Positions 54,701 through 63,778 of a stretch of 64,000 nt of DNA are shown piece by piece. Made by a program: the position numbers and the translations under genes. Position 1 is the first letter of the stretch. Each line of letters begins with the position of its first letter. The notes under the pieces are model-generated. The model saw only the letters and a program-made list of their open reading frames with translations. It ran no database searches and had not been told where the DNA came from. Origin of the DNA: Chryseobacterium taeanense (lineage in GTDB: Bacteria > Bacteroidota > Bacteroidia > Flavobacteriales > Weeksellaceae); NCBI RefSeq assembly GCF_900099685.1, contig NZ_FNDW01000009.1:62001-126000 (forward strand). The letters are read 5' to 3'.

Positions 54701-56401
54701 CTGGCCAACTTTACAAAAGGTGAAGCCGATACGCTGAGAAAAGCGATGGGTAAAAAGCAGATTGATGTTCTTAATAAAATGTATCCGAAGTTCATCGAAG
54801 GCGGAAGAAAAAATAACCTTGATGAAGAAAGATTAGAAAAAATCTGGAACGACTGGAAAGCCTTTGCAGAATATGCCTTTAATAAATCTCACTCTACCTG
54901 TTATGCATTTATTGCCTATCAGACGGCCTTTTTAAAAGCCAATTATCCTGCAGAATATATGGCGAGTGTGATGAGTAATAACATCAACAATACCGATTCT
55001 ATTACCATGTTCATGGAAGACTGTAAAAGTATGGGAGTGGATGTTTTAGGGCCGGATGTTAATGAATCACAATATAAATTCTCGGTAAACGAAAAAGGGC
55101 AAATCCGTTTTGGTTTGGGAGCTATCAAAGGAATTGGTGAAGGGCCGAGTGAAGCGATTACCAGAGAAAGAGCAAACGGAAGATTTAAAAATATTTATGA
55201 TTTCTTTGAAAGGATTCTTCCTTCTCAAATGAATAAAAGAGTGGCGGAAAGTTTGGTATTGGCTGGCGCTTTTGACGAGATTGGTTCCTTTCACAGAGGA
55301 CAATATTTTGATATTGATATGGCAGGAAGAACCAATCTGGAAAGATTGATAAGATATGGGCAGAGTTTTCAGGAAAGTAAAAATGAAATGGAAAATTCCC
55401 TGTTCGCAGATTTCGCAGAAGAAGTTCAGATCGAGCAGCCGAAACTTCCGCCATGTCCGGAATGGCCGAATATGCACAAGCTGAATAAAGAAAAAGAAAC
55501 CATCGGATTCTATCTTTCTGCACATCCGCTGGATGAATTTAAGTATCAGTATCAGTTTATGCAGGGGCAATTGTCTAAAAAAGCTGTTTTGGAAAAAGAA
55601 GAAGAAGTAAAAATAGTAATTGATGAAGTTCCTATTCTTGAGCAGGATGCTCCTGAAGATGTTGCGGATCTTGTAGAAATTGTGTCTGATGAATTATTGA
55701 CGGGTGAAGAAGAAATCATTGAAGAAGTTACTAAAAAAGCAGAACCGAAAGGCGTTTTTCATTTTCTTAACCTTGATGAGGTAGATGCATATAAAGAACA
55801 GGCTTTTGCCAATAAGCAGGAAGAATTGTTTGAGGAGAAGAAAAAGGACTGGAAAACGTTGCAGAAGGAAAGAGAAAATGGCGGTGGCGGAAAAGAATAT
55901 ACCGTTGCCGGTCTTATTACGGAATATCGTGTTCAGGATGGTTTCAGAAGTGGTGAGAAGGTGGCTTTTGTGACACTTGAAGATTATTCGGGATCTTATT
56001 CTTTCAGACTTGGTGACCGTGACTATATGCGCTTAAAAGAAAAGCTTGAAGTGCAGCGTTTTGTGATTTTCAAGATCAAATTTGCCCAGGTAAAAGACGG
56101 TCGGGTTTTCGTAAATGTGAATGATGTGATAGAACTTCAGGAAGCATTTGAAAGATTTGCAAAAAGCATTTCTCTCGTTATGGATGTGATGGATTTCAGG
56201 CCCGAAGATCTTATGTTTTTCAGAACGGTTCTTGAAAGAAATCAGGGAAATCAGAAGTTGAAATTTTATATCAAAAACACAGATGAGGATTCCGGAGTTG
56301 AGCATCTTGAAGTACAGTCTATGAAGCATTCTGTGAACCTCAGCGGCGAACTCATTAAAGAAATTCAATTACTGAATAAATATGAATTTTATTTAAATTA
56401 A
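51725..56401 (+). CDS. dnaE: DNA polymerase III alpha subunit with N-terminal DEDDh exonuclease
   Basis: The 1558-residue protein is longer than the usual DnaE (about 1150-1200). Residues about 1-205 are a DEDDh exonuclease: FDTETTG (D6, E8), GHNVEFD and HNAAADVNAT. Then come the PHP region (about 245-520), the polymerase core with GPGRGSAAGSAVAY and PDIDIDF (D695, D697, D699), the HhH region and an OB fold (about 1395-1460). An acidic, low-complexity insert lies near 1290-1350. It should be the main replicative polymerase with built-in proofreading in cis, a form found in flavobacteria. Monocistronic with a strong terminator. Confidence 0.95.
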   Translation: MYLVFDTETTGLPKNFNAPLSDSDNWPRMVQIAWQLHDDDGTLIENQDYIIKPEGYDIPFNAARIHGITTKIANEEGRDLTEILNEFAKVLEKVRVVSGHNVEFDYNIVGAEFYRKNIKDNLQEKPRADTMVLGTDFCQLGGGRGGRFKPPKLEELYEKLYGHKFDEAHNAAADVNATAQVFFEMMRIGVIPAEVLKISEDQLTYFKTLYPDPIKPFNIIIRRQVADFHNKKKQQDFGSIDEIDLGKYFNFDNHSVFSTLSATSSINDLIKKATDDNFPAVGMVDLGNMMGAFKFVSAVEGANGDRAKKHKEYLAKKQEAEEKGEVFSETEPVSEPLIPVVGCEFYISDRYEQKQFTKDDPDRRTQVVLLAKDFNGYKNLAKLSSIGFLKGFYFGVPRVSRELIAQYKEGVIALTSGIHGDIPDAILNTGEQKGEELFKWWKDTFEDDFYVQIQNHKLPEEEHLNDVLLHFADKYNVKILAQNETFYTNKDDSNIQDIVSCIKDGEKLSTPVGKGFGKRRGLATGEYYIKNSDEIKEAFLAYPDAFDAYEEFTAKFKPYTLKRDVLLPKFDIPQEFVHAEDEIDGGKRGEMAYLTYLTYEGAKKRYGENGITDDIKERLDFELEVIANTGYPGYFLIVQDFCNEARKMGVWVGPGRGSAAGSAVAYCIGITNVDPIKYDLLFERFLNPERVSMPDIDIDFDDEGRDRIIKWVIDKYGQSQVAQIITYSVLGGKSAIKDAGRVLDVPIPDTNNIAKLIPSTPGMNIAKALAKYDKLKPEEQQLVDEMRFVLDSPSDPRHDVLASARKMEGCIRNTGIHACGVIITPEDVSNLVPVTIAAKDADILVSQFDNSVAESAGLLKMDFLGLRTLTIIKDALKLVKQRHGVDIDPDEIPLDDTKTYQLFKEGRTIGIFQYESPGMQKYMRELKPTVFADLIAMNALYRPGPIKYIPNFINRKHGIEEIVYDLPETEEYLKETYGITVYQEQVMLLSQKLANFTKGEADTLRKAMGKKQIDVLNKMYPKFIEGGRKNNLDEERLEKIWNDWKAFAEYAFNKSHSTCYAFIAYQTAFLKANYPAEYMASVMSNNINNTDSITMFMEDCKSMGVDVLGPDVNESQYKFSVNEKGQIRFGLGAIKGIGEGPSEAITRERANGRFKNIYDFFERILPSQMNKRVAESLVLAGAFDEIGSFHRGQYFDIDMAGRTNLERLIRYGQSFQESKNEMENSLFADFAEEVQIEQPKLPPCPEWPNMHKLNKEKETIGFYLSAHPLDEFKYQYQFMQGQLSKKAVLEKEEEVKIVIDEVPILEQDAPEDVADLVEIVSDELLTGEEEIIEEVTKKAEPKGVFHFLNLDEVDAYKEQAFANKQEELFEEKKKDWKTLQKERENGGGGKEYTVAGLITEYRVQDGFRSGEKVAFVTLEDYSGSYSFRLGDRDYMRLKEKLEVQRFVIFKIKFAQVKDGRVFVNVNDVIELQEAFERFAKSISLVMDVMDFRPEDLMFFRTVLERNQGNQKLKFYIKNTDEDSGVEHLEVQSMKHSVNLSGELIKEIQLLNKYEFYLN

Positions 56402-56427
56402 TAGAATACTTTGTCTTATAATCAAAG

Positions 56428-56447
56428 CCATCTCAAATTAGAGATGG
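56428..56447 (+). terminator. Terminator of dnaE
   Basis: CCATCTC / GAGATGG, a 7-bp stem with a 6-nt loop, followed by TTTTTTC. Confidence 0.82.
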
Positions 56448-56696
56448 TTTTTTCATATATTATTTTAAATGAATATAAATTATGTAAGTTCATGTTAAAT
56501 TTTTCATAAAATATATTAATTTTTTAAAGTTGTTAATATTAAATTAATGTAGCGTAATTTGTTGAAAAACAGTTTTTTAAAATATATCATCAAAAAGAGA
56601 AATTTTATATATAATTTAATATTTATCTATTTTTATTGATTAATATTCATTTATTTTTGATTTTTTATAATGAAAATTAATAATTTATTTGATATT

Positions 56697-56742
56697 ATGT
56701 AATTAATTGATATTTTTACTCCCTAATTTTAATTTGCATAAT
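56697..56742 (+). promoter_or_regulatory. Promoter block shared by two adhesin genes (copy 1)
   Basis: The block contains TTGATA, then TTTTA, CCCTAATTTTAA and ends right before the ATG at 56743. It matches 60310-60357 closely. TTG (56707-56709) to TTAATTTG (56729-56736) is 19 nt. The rest of 56448-56696 is very AT-rich, with no gene. Confidence 0.5.
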
Positions 56743-59700
56743 ATGAGAAAGTTTTTACTTTGGTGCATGGTTCTCCTTAGTATAGGAGTTACGGCACAAA
56801 CGACCGTCACCATTGGCGCGGGAGCCAGCACAGCTTCTGCGGGGACTAATGGGGATCCTATATACAGATCCAGCGGCACAAGTTCGTATCATTATTCTAA
56901 GTCTGTACAGTTACTTACAGCTTCGGATTTAAGTGCGGCGGGTATTTTTAATTCCTATCCGATTAATAGTATAGGATATTACAAAACAACAGCTAATAAT
57001 GTTTCGGGATCGAATGCCTGGACTTTAAATGTTTATTTGAAAAACAGTTCGGCTACTGCATTGGCTTCAGGTACCAGCTGGACTACAATGACGACAGGGG
57101 CTACTTTATTTTATTCTGCCACTATTGATGCTTCCAACAATTTTCCTTCTGCGGCAGGTTGGGTTACATTTGCGAATAATACGGGGAATGCTTTTACCTA
57201 TACAGGAGGAGCTATAGAAGTATATATTGATTGGGTTCCTTCGGGATCGTTGTCTACTCCTTTCACAGGGGGCGCTTTTCAGTGGAAATACGACAGTACA
57301 AGTGCTGTGCAGGCTATAGGAACGAGTAATTCTGCCAGTATACCTGCTACTACAACTTCTTACACTACATATTCTCGCAGATACCAAACTCAGGTTACTT
57401 TTACTGCACCAGCTTGTACGGGTACACCTGCACCAGGAAATACATTGGCTACGGCAACAAGTACACCTTGTTCAGCCCCGTATTCAACAACTTTAAGTTT
57501 GCAGAATCCTACTTTAGGAAGTGGTGTTACTTATCAGTGGTACGATAACTCCGGTGCTATTTCAGGTGCTACAGGTTCATCGTATACAGCGACTGTAAGT
57601 GCTGCGAATAGCTTTTATTGTGCTGTTACGTGTTCGGGTGCTACAACAAATTCAACTCCTGTAAGTGTATCAGGGCCTGCGGCTCCGATTTCTTCTTTCC
57701 CTTGGACTGAAAACTTTGATGGAATGACTACCATTGGTAACGGAATACTTCCAAGTTGTTGGGCAACAAGTGGTGGGCTTAGTGCGTCTTATATGTTTAC
57801 AACTCAAAATGCAGGTTCTCAAGGTTACAATGATCCTAGATCTACGCCGAATTATATGACAATTTATTATCCTACCACGGCTGCATATCTTTGGGCTCCT
57901 CTAATGACTCTTACTGCAGGACAGTCTTATGACTTCACTTTCTATTGGGTAGGTGATGGTACTTCAGGATGGGAAGGTGATGTAGTTGTGAATAATTCGC
58001 AATCTTCTACCGGAGCTACTGTTTTGACGAATTTCATTACCTCTTCGCAGACTTCAACAGGAGGTTCAAACAGTACCAATTATACAAAAGTTAAAGTGAC
58101 TTTTGTTCCTACTACTACTGGTACTTACAGTTTTGGAATAAAATCTTCTGTAACGACATCTGCTCCTTATTATATGGGATTTGATGATTTTAGTGTAATG
58201 CTTACTCCTACTTGTACGGAGCCAACGGCTGTATCGGTGAGTAATGTAACTTCATCTGAGGCTTCAGTTTCTTGGACGGCTCCTGCAACAGCTCCTGCTA
58301 ATGGCTATGATCTTTATTATAGTACATCGAACGCTGCTCCTAATTCTGCTACGAACCCTAATTATTTAAATATTTCAGGAACTTCCCAGGCTATAAGTAA
58401 TCTTGCACCAGCTACTACATATTATGTTTGGGTGAGATCTCACTGTTCTACCAGTGATGTTAGTCCTTGGTCGAATATGTCAAGTTTTACAACATTATGT
58501 GTTCCGGTAACGAGTTTCCCATGGACTGAAAATTTTGATGCCATGACTACCATTGGTAACGGAATACTTCCAAGTTGTTGGTCAACAAGTGGTGGGCTTA
58601 GTGCATCTTATATGTTTACCACTCAAAATGCAGGTTCTCAAACGTATAATGATCCTAGGTCTGCACCAAATTACATGACGATTTATTACCCTACTACGGC
58701 TGCATATCTTTGGACTCCTCTAATGACTCTTACTGCAGGGCAGTCTTACGACTTTAGTTTCTATTGGGTAGGTGATGGTACTTCAGGATGGGAAGGTGAT
58801 GTTCTTGTGAATGACTCGCAATCTTCTACAGCGGCTACTACTTTGACGAATTTCATTACCTCTTCGCAGACCTCAACAGGAGGTTCAAACAGTACCAATT
58901 ATACAAAAGTTAAAGTGACTTTTGTTCCTAATACTACTGGTTCTTACAGCTTTGGAATCAAATCCACGGCAACGACAACAGCTCCTTATTATATGGGATT
59001 TGATGACTTTAGTGTAATGCTTAGTCCTACTTGTGTAGAGCCAACGGCTGTAACGGTAAGTAATGTAACTTCATCTGAGGCTTTAGTTTCTTGGACGGCT
59101 CCTGCAACGGATCCTGCAAATGGCTATGACCTTTATTATAGTACATCAAACGCTGCTCCTATAGCTGCTACGAATCCTAATTACTTAAATATTACAGGAA
59201 CTTCACAGGCTATAAGTAATCTTGCACCGGCTACTACATATTATGTTTGGGTAAGATCTCAATGTTCTAATGCTACTACCAGTGAATGGTCGAATATGGC
59301 GAGCTTTACGACTGCTTGTGTGGCGGTACAGACGTTGACTCAGAATTTTGATACTACAGCAGTAGGTACTCTTCCTACTTGTTGGGCAAGTATCGGAACA
59401 AATGCTTCTTACGCAAGAACTTATGCTTCTACCGCAATTAGTTCGCCTAATGCTTTATATATTTACAATGATGGTACAAGTACCGGAGTAGGTATGGCTT
59501 CAACACCAGAAATTTCTAACCTGCAGTCTGGTAATTATGTTCTTAAGTTTAAAGGAAGAGCTAATTTTACGGCAGGAGGTGTTGTTGAAATCGGATACTT
59601 GTCGAATCCTTCTGATACATCTACTTTTGTCTCTATAGGATCATATACCACTAGCAGTACAACAACTGTAGATGATTATTCATTAGACATTACCGGAATT

Positions 59701-60045
59701 CCGGCCGGAGTTAATAAACTGGTTTTAAGACATACCGGAGTTCCTGCTAATAGTGTTTTAATTGATGATGTTAGTTATGAACTTAATACAAACTTGTCTA
59801 CTAATGATGTTAGATCAAAAGACAGTATTAAAGTATATCCGAACCCATTCAGTGATGTATTGAATATATCGGATGCTTCGAATGTTAAGAATGTTTTAGT
59901 TACAGATCTTTCAGGAAGATTGGTGAAAACTATTGCTAATCCTGGTGCTCAAATTTATTTAAGTGAATTGAAACAAGGGTTGTATTTAATTTCATTAGAA
60001 ATGAAAGATGGCTCTAAGCAAACGCTTAAAGCAATTAAAAAATAA
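56743..60045 (+). CDS. Large T9SS-secreted adhesin-like protein with tandem jelly-roll/FN3 units
   Basis: From ATG 56743 (MRKFLLWCMVLLSIGVTAQ, signal peptide) the protein has 1100 residues. After an N-terminal domain (about 22-222) and an Ig-like domain (about 224-312), two units of 273 residues follow (about 318-590 and 591-860). Each unit has a cleaved-adhesin/MAM-like jelly roll (FPWTENFD, GNGILPSCW) and a fibronectin III domain (ATTYYVWVRS). A further jelly roll (about 865-1010) precedes the type A sorting domain (VYPNPFSDVLNIS, about 1029-1100). It is likely a cell-surface or released binding protein. The upstream TTG at 56707 is rejected, since it falls in the promoter. Confidence 0.9.
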   Translation: MRKFLLWCMVLLSIGVTAQTTVTIGAGASTASAGTNGDPIYRSSGTSSYHYSKSVQLLTASDLSAAGIFNSYPINSIGYYKTTANNVSGSNAWTLNVYLKNSSATALASGTSWTTMTTGATLFYSATIDASNNFPSAAGWVTFANNTGNAFTYTGGAIEVYIDWVPSGSLSTPFTGGAFQWKYDSTSAVQAIGTSNSASIPATTTSYTTYSRRYQTQVTFTAPACTGTPAPGNTLATATSTPCSAPYSTTLSLQNPTLGSGVTYQWYDNSGAISGATGSSYTATVSAANSFYCAVTCSGATTNSTPVSVSGPAAPISSFPWTENFDGMTTIGNGILPSCWATSGGLSASYMFTTQNAGSQGYNDPRSTPNYMTIYYPTTAAYLWAPLMTLTAGQSYDFTFYWVGDGTSGWEGDVVVNNSQSSTGATVLTNFITSSQTSTGGSNSTNYTKVKVTFVPTTTGTYSFGIKSSVTTSAPYYMGFDDFSVMLTPTCTEPTAVSVSNVTSSEASVSWTAPATAPANGYDLYYSTSNAAPNSATNPNYLNISGTSQAISNLAPATTYYVWVRSHCSTSDVSPWSNMSSFTTLCVPVTSFPWTENFDAMTTIGNGILPSCWSTSGGLSASYMFTTQNAGSQTYNDPRSAPNYMTIYYPTTAAYLWTPLMTLTAGQSYDFSFYWVGDGTSGWEGDVLVNDSQSSTAATTLTNFITSSQTSTGGSNSTNYTKVKVTFVPNTTGSYSFGIKSTATTTAPYYMGFDDFSVMLSPTCVEPTAVTVSNVTSSEALVSWTAPATDPANGYDLYYSTSNAAPIAATNPNYLNITGTSQAISNLAPATTYYVWVRSQCSNATTSEWSNMASFTTACVAVQTLTQNFDTTAVGTLPTCWASIGTNASYARTYASTAISSPNALYIYNDGTSTGVGMASTPEISNLQSGNYVLKFKGRANFTAGGVVEIGYLSNPSDTSTFVSIGSYTTSSTTTVDDYSLDITGIPAGVNKLVLRHTGVPANSVLIDDVSYELNTNLSTNDVRSKDSIKVYPNPFSDVLNISDASNVKNVLVTDLSGRLVKTIANPGAQIYLSELKQGLYLISLEMKDGSKQTLKAIKK
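57696..59330 (+). repeat. Two tandem coding repeats of 819 bp
   Basis: Units begin at 57696 and 58515 (TTTCCC then ...TGGACTGAAAA). Long stretches are nearly identical, for example around 57721-57770 and 58540-58590. The similarity weakens toward 59330. Confidence 0.85.
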
Positions 60046-60069
60046 ATCTTAATTAATAACTACAATTGG

Positions 60070-60093
60070 ATAGCGGCTAAATTTAGCCGCTAT
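60070..60093 (+). terminator. Terminator of the first adhesin gene
   Basis: A perfect 24-bp palindrome (arm ATAGCGGCTAAA), followed by TTTTTTATTT. The rest of 60046-60309 is AT-rich with no gene. Confidence 0.88.
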
Positions 60094-60309
60094 TTTTTAT
60101 TTGAACATAAATATTTTTTTATGTTAAGTAGTTATTTTAAGAAACTCATGAATGAATTTTAGTTACTATAATTACCTGAGAATGAATATTTAAAATAACT
60201 CATTAAATTGAGAGTTTTATTTAAAAACTAAACAAATATTTAATTTTTAGTATTTATTTTGGTTTTTAATTGTTTTTTAAATAATGAAATGGATTAAAAT
60301 TTTCATATA

Positions 60310-60357
60310 ATGTAATTTATTGATACTTTTATCCCCTAATTTTAAATTTACTAACGA
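60310..60357 (+). promoter_or_regulatory. Promoter block shared by two adhesin genes (copy 2)
   Basis: Matches 56697-56742: TTGATA, TTTTAT, CCCTAATTTTAA, then ATG at 60358. TTG (60320-60322), 20 nt, TAAATTTA (60343-60350). Confidence 0.5.
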
Positions 60358-63300
60358 ATGAAAAAAATTTTACTGGCGTGCATGATGGCCTTAGGAATAG
60401 GTACATTTGCACAGACAAATGTCGCTAGTTATTCTTTTGTCAAGAGTACGGGCGTCACGTATACTCCTATTACTGGAGGAACGAAATTGTTTCCCTCAGG
60501 GACTAATACAACGTATGATAACGATGTTTCGGCTGCAATTCCTTTGTCTTCCCCATTTACTTTTGGTGGTGTTGCAATGAATAGTGTTTATGTCAGTGCA
60601 AATGGATTTATAACTTTTGGAGCTGCACCTGGAGGAACAAATTATACCCCTCTTTCAACATTGGGATCAACAACCGGAGCTATTTCTGCTTTTGGACAGG
60701 ATGGAGGCTTTTCATCAACAGATACTGTACAGCCTTCAGGAAATCATGAAGTAAGATATGAAGATTTAGGAACTGAATTTGTTGTTCAGTGGCAGGATCA
60801 TGCGAATTATTTTAACAGATCAACGGAAAGGTTGAATTTTCAAATCCGATTAGTGTACAGTACTGGTGAAATAAAGATTATTTATGGAAACTGCACAGAT
60901 CCAGGAACGGCAAGTACTAGTGGAACTACACCCCAGGTAGGGATACGAGGAAATAGTACAACATTTGCAAGTAACGTAAGCCCGCTAATGATTGGTAATG
61001 TACCTACAGGCACAAGTTGCGATTGGTCTAAAGCGGTAACTGGAAATTCAAATGCAAGTACAATGCTTTTTTCAGGAACTACAAACGCAAGCGTTAAAAT
61101 TCCGAATGGATTACAATTCTCATGGATGCCAGGAACCCAATTACCAGTCAGAACTTTTGCGGCTACAACAGCAGTTACAACAAACGGAGCAACTGTTAGC
61201 TGGACGGCTCCGACGGGTGCGACTGCATATAATGTTCAGTATAGAGCTTTGGGAAGCTGTGACTGGACTGATTTTACAGGTAATCCTGTTTCAACAACAA
61301 CGGCTTCATTGTCAGGATTAAACCAAAATACTACGTATCAGGTTCAGGTGCAAGCTCTGAATGGAGGATTACAGGCAATGTACTCCCATATACCAAATTT
61401 AGCAGGTACGGGTAATGGTTACGCTACGGCTGGTTCTTTTACAACATTAGCAAATTGTGCAAGCACAGTTACCGGTCTCGCTTCATCTGCAATAACTCCT
61501 GATGCCGCAACTATAAGCTGGACGGCTTCTACAACTCCTCCGGGAAATGGATATGAATATTATTACAGTACATCGGCTACAACACCTTTAAATAGTGTGA
61601 CACCTTCAGGATCAACTACAGCAGGTGTGGTTACTGCTAATTTATCAGGATTGACTCCAAATACAACTTATAATTATTGGGTAAGAGCGAATTGTAATGG
61701 TGTTGATAAAGGAGTATGGTCTAGTTCGGCAAGTTTTACAACGCCTTCATTATGTCCGACGATAACTGCTCCGGCGGCAGGTGCTACCGGCGTAAGTACT
61801 ATACCTACAATAACCTGGACTGCGATTAATGGAGCTATAGGATATAAAGTGAATGTTGGAACAACCTCAGGAGGTAATGATATTGTAAATAATGCTGATG
61901 TTACTGGAACATCATATACTTTTGCATCTCCATTAAATACTTCTACTAAATATTATTATACAGTTAGTGGATACACAGCAAATACAGCTGCAACAACTTG
62001 TACGGTCAGAGATTTTACGACGATTTGTTCTGTTTTGTCAGCTCCTTATTCAGAAACGTTTTCATCAGGAATACTACCCAATTGTTGGAGTACTCAAAAC
62101 CCTACATCGACATCAACAGATCCTAATGTAAAATGGAAATTTACAGGAAATGCAGATTATGGTGCTAGCTTGGCAAATAATGGCAGGGCTTCGGGTACTT
62201 ATGCCTGGGTAGATGCAAGTTCTCCCTATACAGGAATACATAATGTAGAATTACTCTCTCCATCTATTAATTTAACAGGCTTAGCTGTACCTTATGTGTC
62301 ATTCGAATGGTTTAAAAATCACTCCACTTCAACGTCGACAACGGTATCTCCTTCTAGTTATGATAACAATAAGTTAACTCTTGATATAAATGATGGCAAT
62401 GGATGGGTGACAATATTCACGGGTACTACAAATTCTCAATTGTGGAGAAGTGAAGGAATTGTTTTGGCATCAAATTATATAGGAGCAACTGTACAATTAA
62501 GATTTTCGGTTGATAAAGATGTAGCGGGTAATGGTTATTTCTACGATGATATTTTATTAGATAATGTGGAAATAAAAGAAGCTCCTTCGTGCCTTTCTCC
62601 GAATTCTTTAGCTTTTAGTAATCTGACTTCTACAGGGGCAGATATTAACTGGATGGCTCCAACTATTCCTCCGGCTATGGGCTATGATGTGTATTATAGC
62701 TCAAATAATACTGCGCCTACAGGGTCTACTATTCCACAATATACTGGAATTACAGGGACAATGCAGAATGTTCCCGGAACTTCAGGATCTACTTTCTATG
62801 TATGGGTAAGATCAAATTGTTCTGTTTCAAGTCAAAGTACATGGGTTGGGCCTGTGACATATACAATACCTTTCCCTCCTCCAGCAAACGACATTTGCTC
62901 TGGAGCAATCTCTTTAACTGTAGGAGGTGTATTTGCAGATAATGCTTTAACAACTTCAAATGCCGGTGCTACAACGGATGGTACAACATCATGCCAAAGC
63001 AATAGAGGAGACAATGTTTGGTTTTCAGTAATAGTTCCTGCAAGTGGAAATGTTACAGTAGAAACAAAAGGAGTTACAGGATCGGGATTATTAGATACAG
63101 TTCTTTCTGCACACAGTGGAACATGTGGATCATTAACATCAATTGCTTGTAATGATGATAACCCTGCCGGGGGAGTTTATTCAATAGTTTCATTGACAGG
63201 ACAAACTCCGGGATCAACCTTATACTTTAGTGTATGGAGATATACAGGAACTGCGGGAGGTGTAAGTACAAATGGACAATTCCAGATTTCAGCATATGAT

Positions 63301-63564
63301 TCATCACTTGCTTTAGCTACAAATGAAGTAAAGACAAAAAAATCACTTAATGTTTATCCTAATCCATTTAGTGAGGTACTAAATATTTCTGATGCTACTA
63401 ATGTGAAAAATGTTTTGGTTACAGACTTTTCAGGAAGATTGATGAAAACAATTCCTAATCCGGGATCTGAACTTCATTTGGGAGAACTGAAACAAGGTAT
63501 GTATTTAGTGACTTTAGAAATGAAAGATGGTTCTAAACAAACAATTAAAGCTATTAAGAAGTAA
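60358..63564 (+). CDS. Large T9SS-secreted multidomain protein (FN3, MAM-like, PPC-like)
   Basis: The 1068-residue protein has a signal peptide (MKKILLACMMALGIGTFAQ), an N-terminal beta domain (about 22-265, with VYVSANGFITFG and FVVQWQDHANY), three FN3-like domains (about 268-555, with ATVSWTAP, AATISWTAS, PTITWTAI), a MAM-like jelly roll (about 560-745, SETFSSGILPNCWS), another FN3 (about 745-838), a PPC-like domain from about 840 (ANDICSGAISL, then NVWFSV, DTVLSAHSG) and a type A sorting domain (about 997-1068, VYPNPFSEVLNIS). The sorting domain is almost the same as in the preceding gene, so the two are related by duplication or shared exchange. A surface or secreted binding role is likely; no enzyme motif is seen. 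Confidence 0.9.
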   Translation: MKKILLACMMALGIGTFAQTNVASYSFVKSTGVTYTPITGGTKLFPSGTNTTYDNDVSAAIPLSSPFTFGGVAMNSVYVSANGFITFGAAPGGTNYTPLSTLGSTTGAISAFGQDGGFSSTDTVQPSGNHEVRYEDLGTEFVVQWQDHANYFNRSTERLNFQIRLVYSTGEIKIIYGNCTDPGTASTSGTTPQVGIRGNSTTFASNVSPLMIGNVPTGTSCDWSKAVTGNSNASTMLFSGTTNASVKIPNGLQFSWMPGTQLPVRTFAATTAVTTNGATVSWTAPTGATAYNVQYRALGSCDWTDFTGNPVSTTTASLSGLNQNTTYQVQVQALNGGLQAMYSHIPNLAGTGNGYATAGSFTTLANCASTVTGLASSAITPDAATISWTASTTPPGNGYEYYYSTSATTPLNSVTPSGSTTAGVVTANLSGLTPNTTYNYWVRANCNGVDKGVWSSSASFTTPSLCPTITAPAAGATGVSTIPTITWTAINGAIGYKVNVGTTSGGNDIVNNADVTGTSYTFASPLNTSTKYYYTVSGYTANTAATTCTVRDFTTICSVLSAPYSETFSSGILPNCWSTQNPTSTSTDPNVKWKFTGNADYGASLANNGRASGTYAWVDASSPYTGIHNVELLSPSINLTGLAVPYVSFEWFKNHSTSTSTTVSPSSYDNNKLTLDINDGNGWVTIFTGTTNSQLWRSEGIVLASNYIGATVQLRFSVDKDVAGNGYFYDDILLDNVEIKEAPSCLSPNSLAFSNLTSTGADINWMAPTIPPAMGYDVYYSSNNTAPTGSTIPQYTGITGTMQNVPGTSGSTFYVWVRSNCSVSSQSTWVGPVTYTIPFPPPANDICSGAISLTVGGVFADNALTTSNAGATTDGTTSCQSNRGDNVWFSVIVPASGNVTVETKGVTGSGLLDTVLSAHSGTCGSLTSIACNDDNPAGGVYSIVSLTGQTPGSTLYFSVWRYTGTAGGVSTNGQFQISAYDSSLALATNEVKTKKSLNVYPNPFSEVLNISDATNVKNVLVTDFSGRLMKTIPNPGSELHLGELKQGMYLVTLEMKDGSKQTIKAIKK

Positions 63565-63590
63565 TTTTAAGCTTTTATCATAAAATAAGT

Positions 63591-63618
63591 TAGAGACTGT
63601 TTGAAAGGGCAGTCTCTA
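63591..63618 (+). terminator. Terminator of the second adhesin gene
   Basis: TAGAGACTG / CAGTCTCTA, a 9-bp stem with a 10-nt loop, followed by TTTTG. Confidence 0.85.
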
Positions 63619-63778
63619 TTTTGTTTGTTGTAAAAATAATTTCAACATTGTAAGGTTATTTAATTATATATGAATAATTTTTTATGATATAGAAGTTTTT
63701 ATTAAAAAAAATGGTATTATTATAATTAATTTAAAAATATTATTATTAATTTAGTTTATAACTTATAAAAACTAGTTT

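Noticed and set aside
56707..56742. N-terminal extension of the adhesin from TTG 56707
   Set aside because: The TTG falls in the promoter block shared with the next gene, and the signal peptide begins cleanly at ATG 56743.
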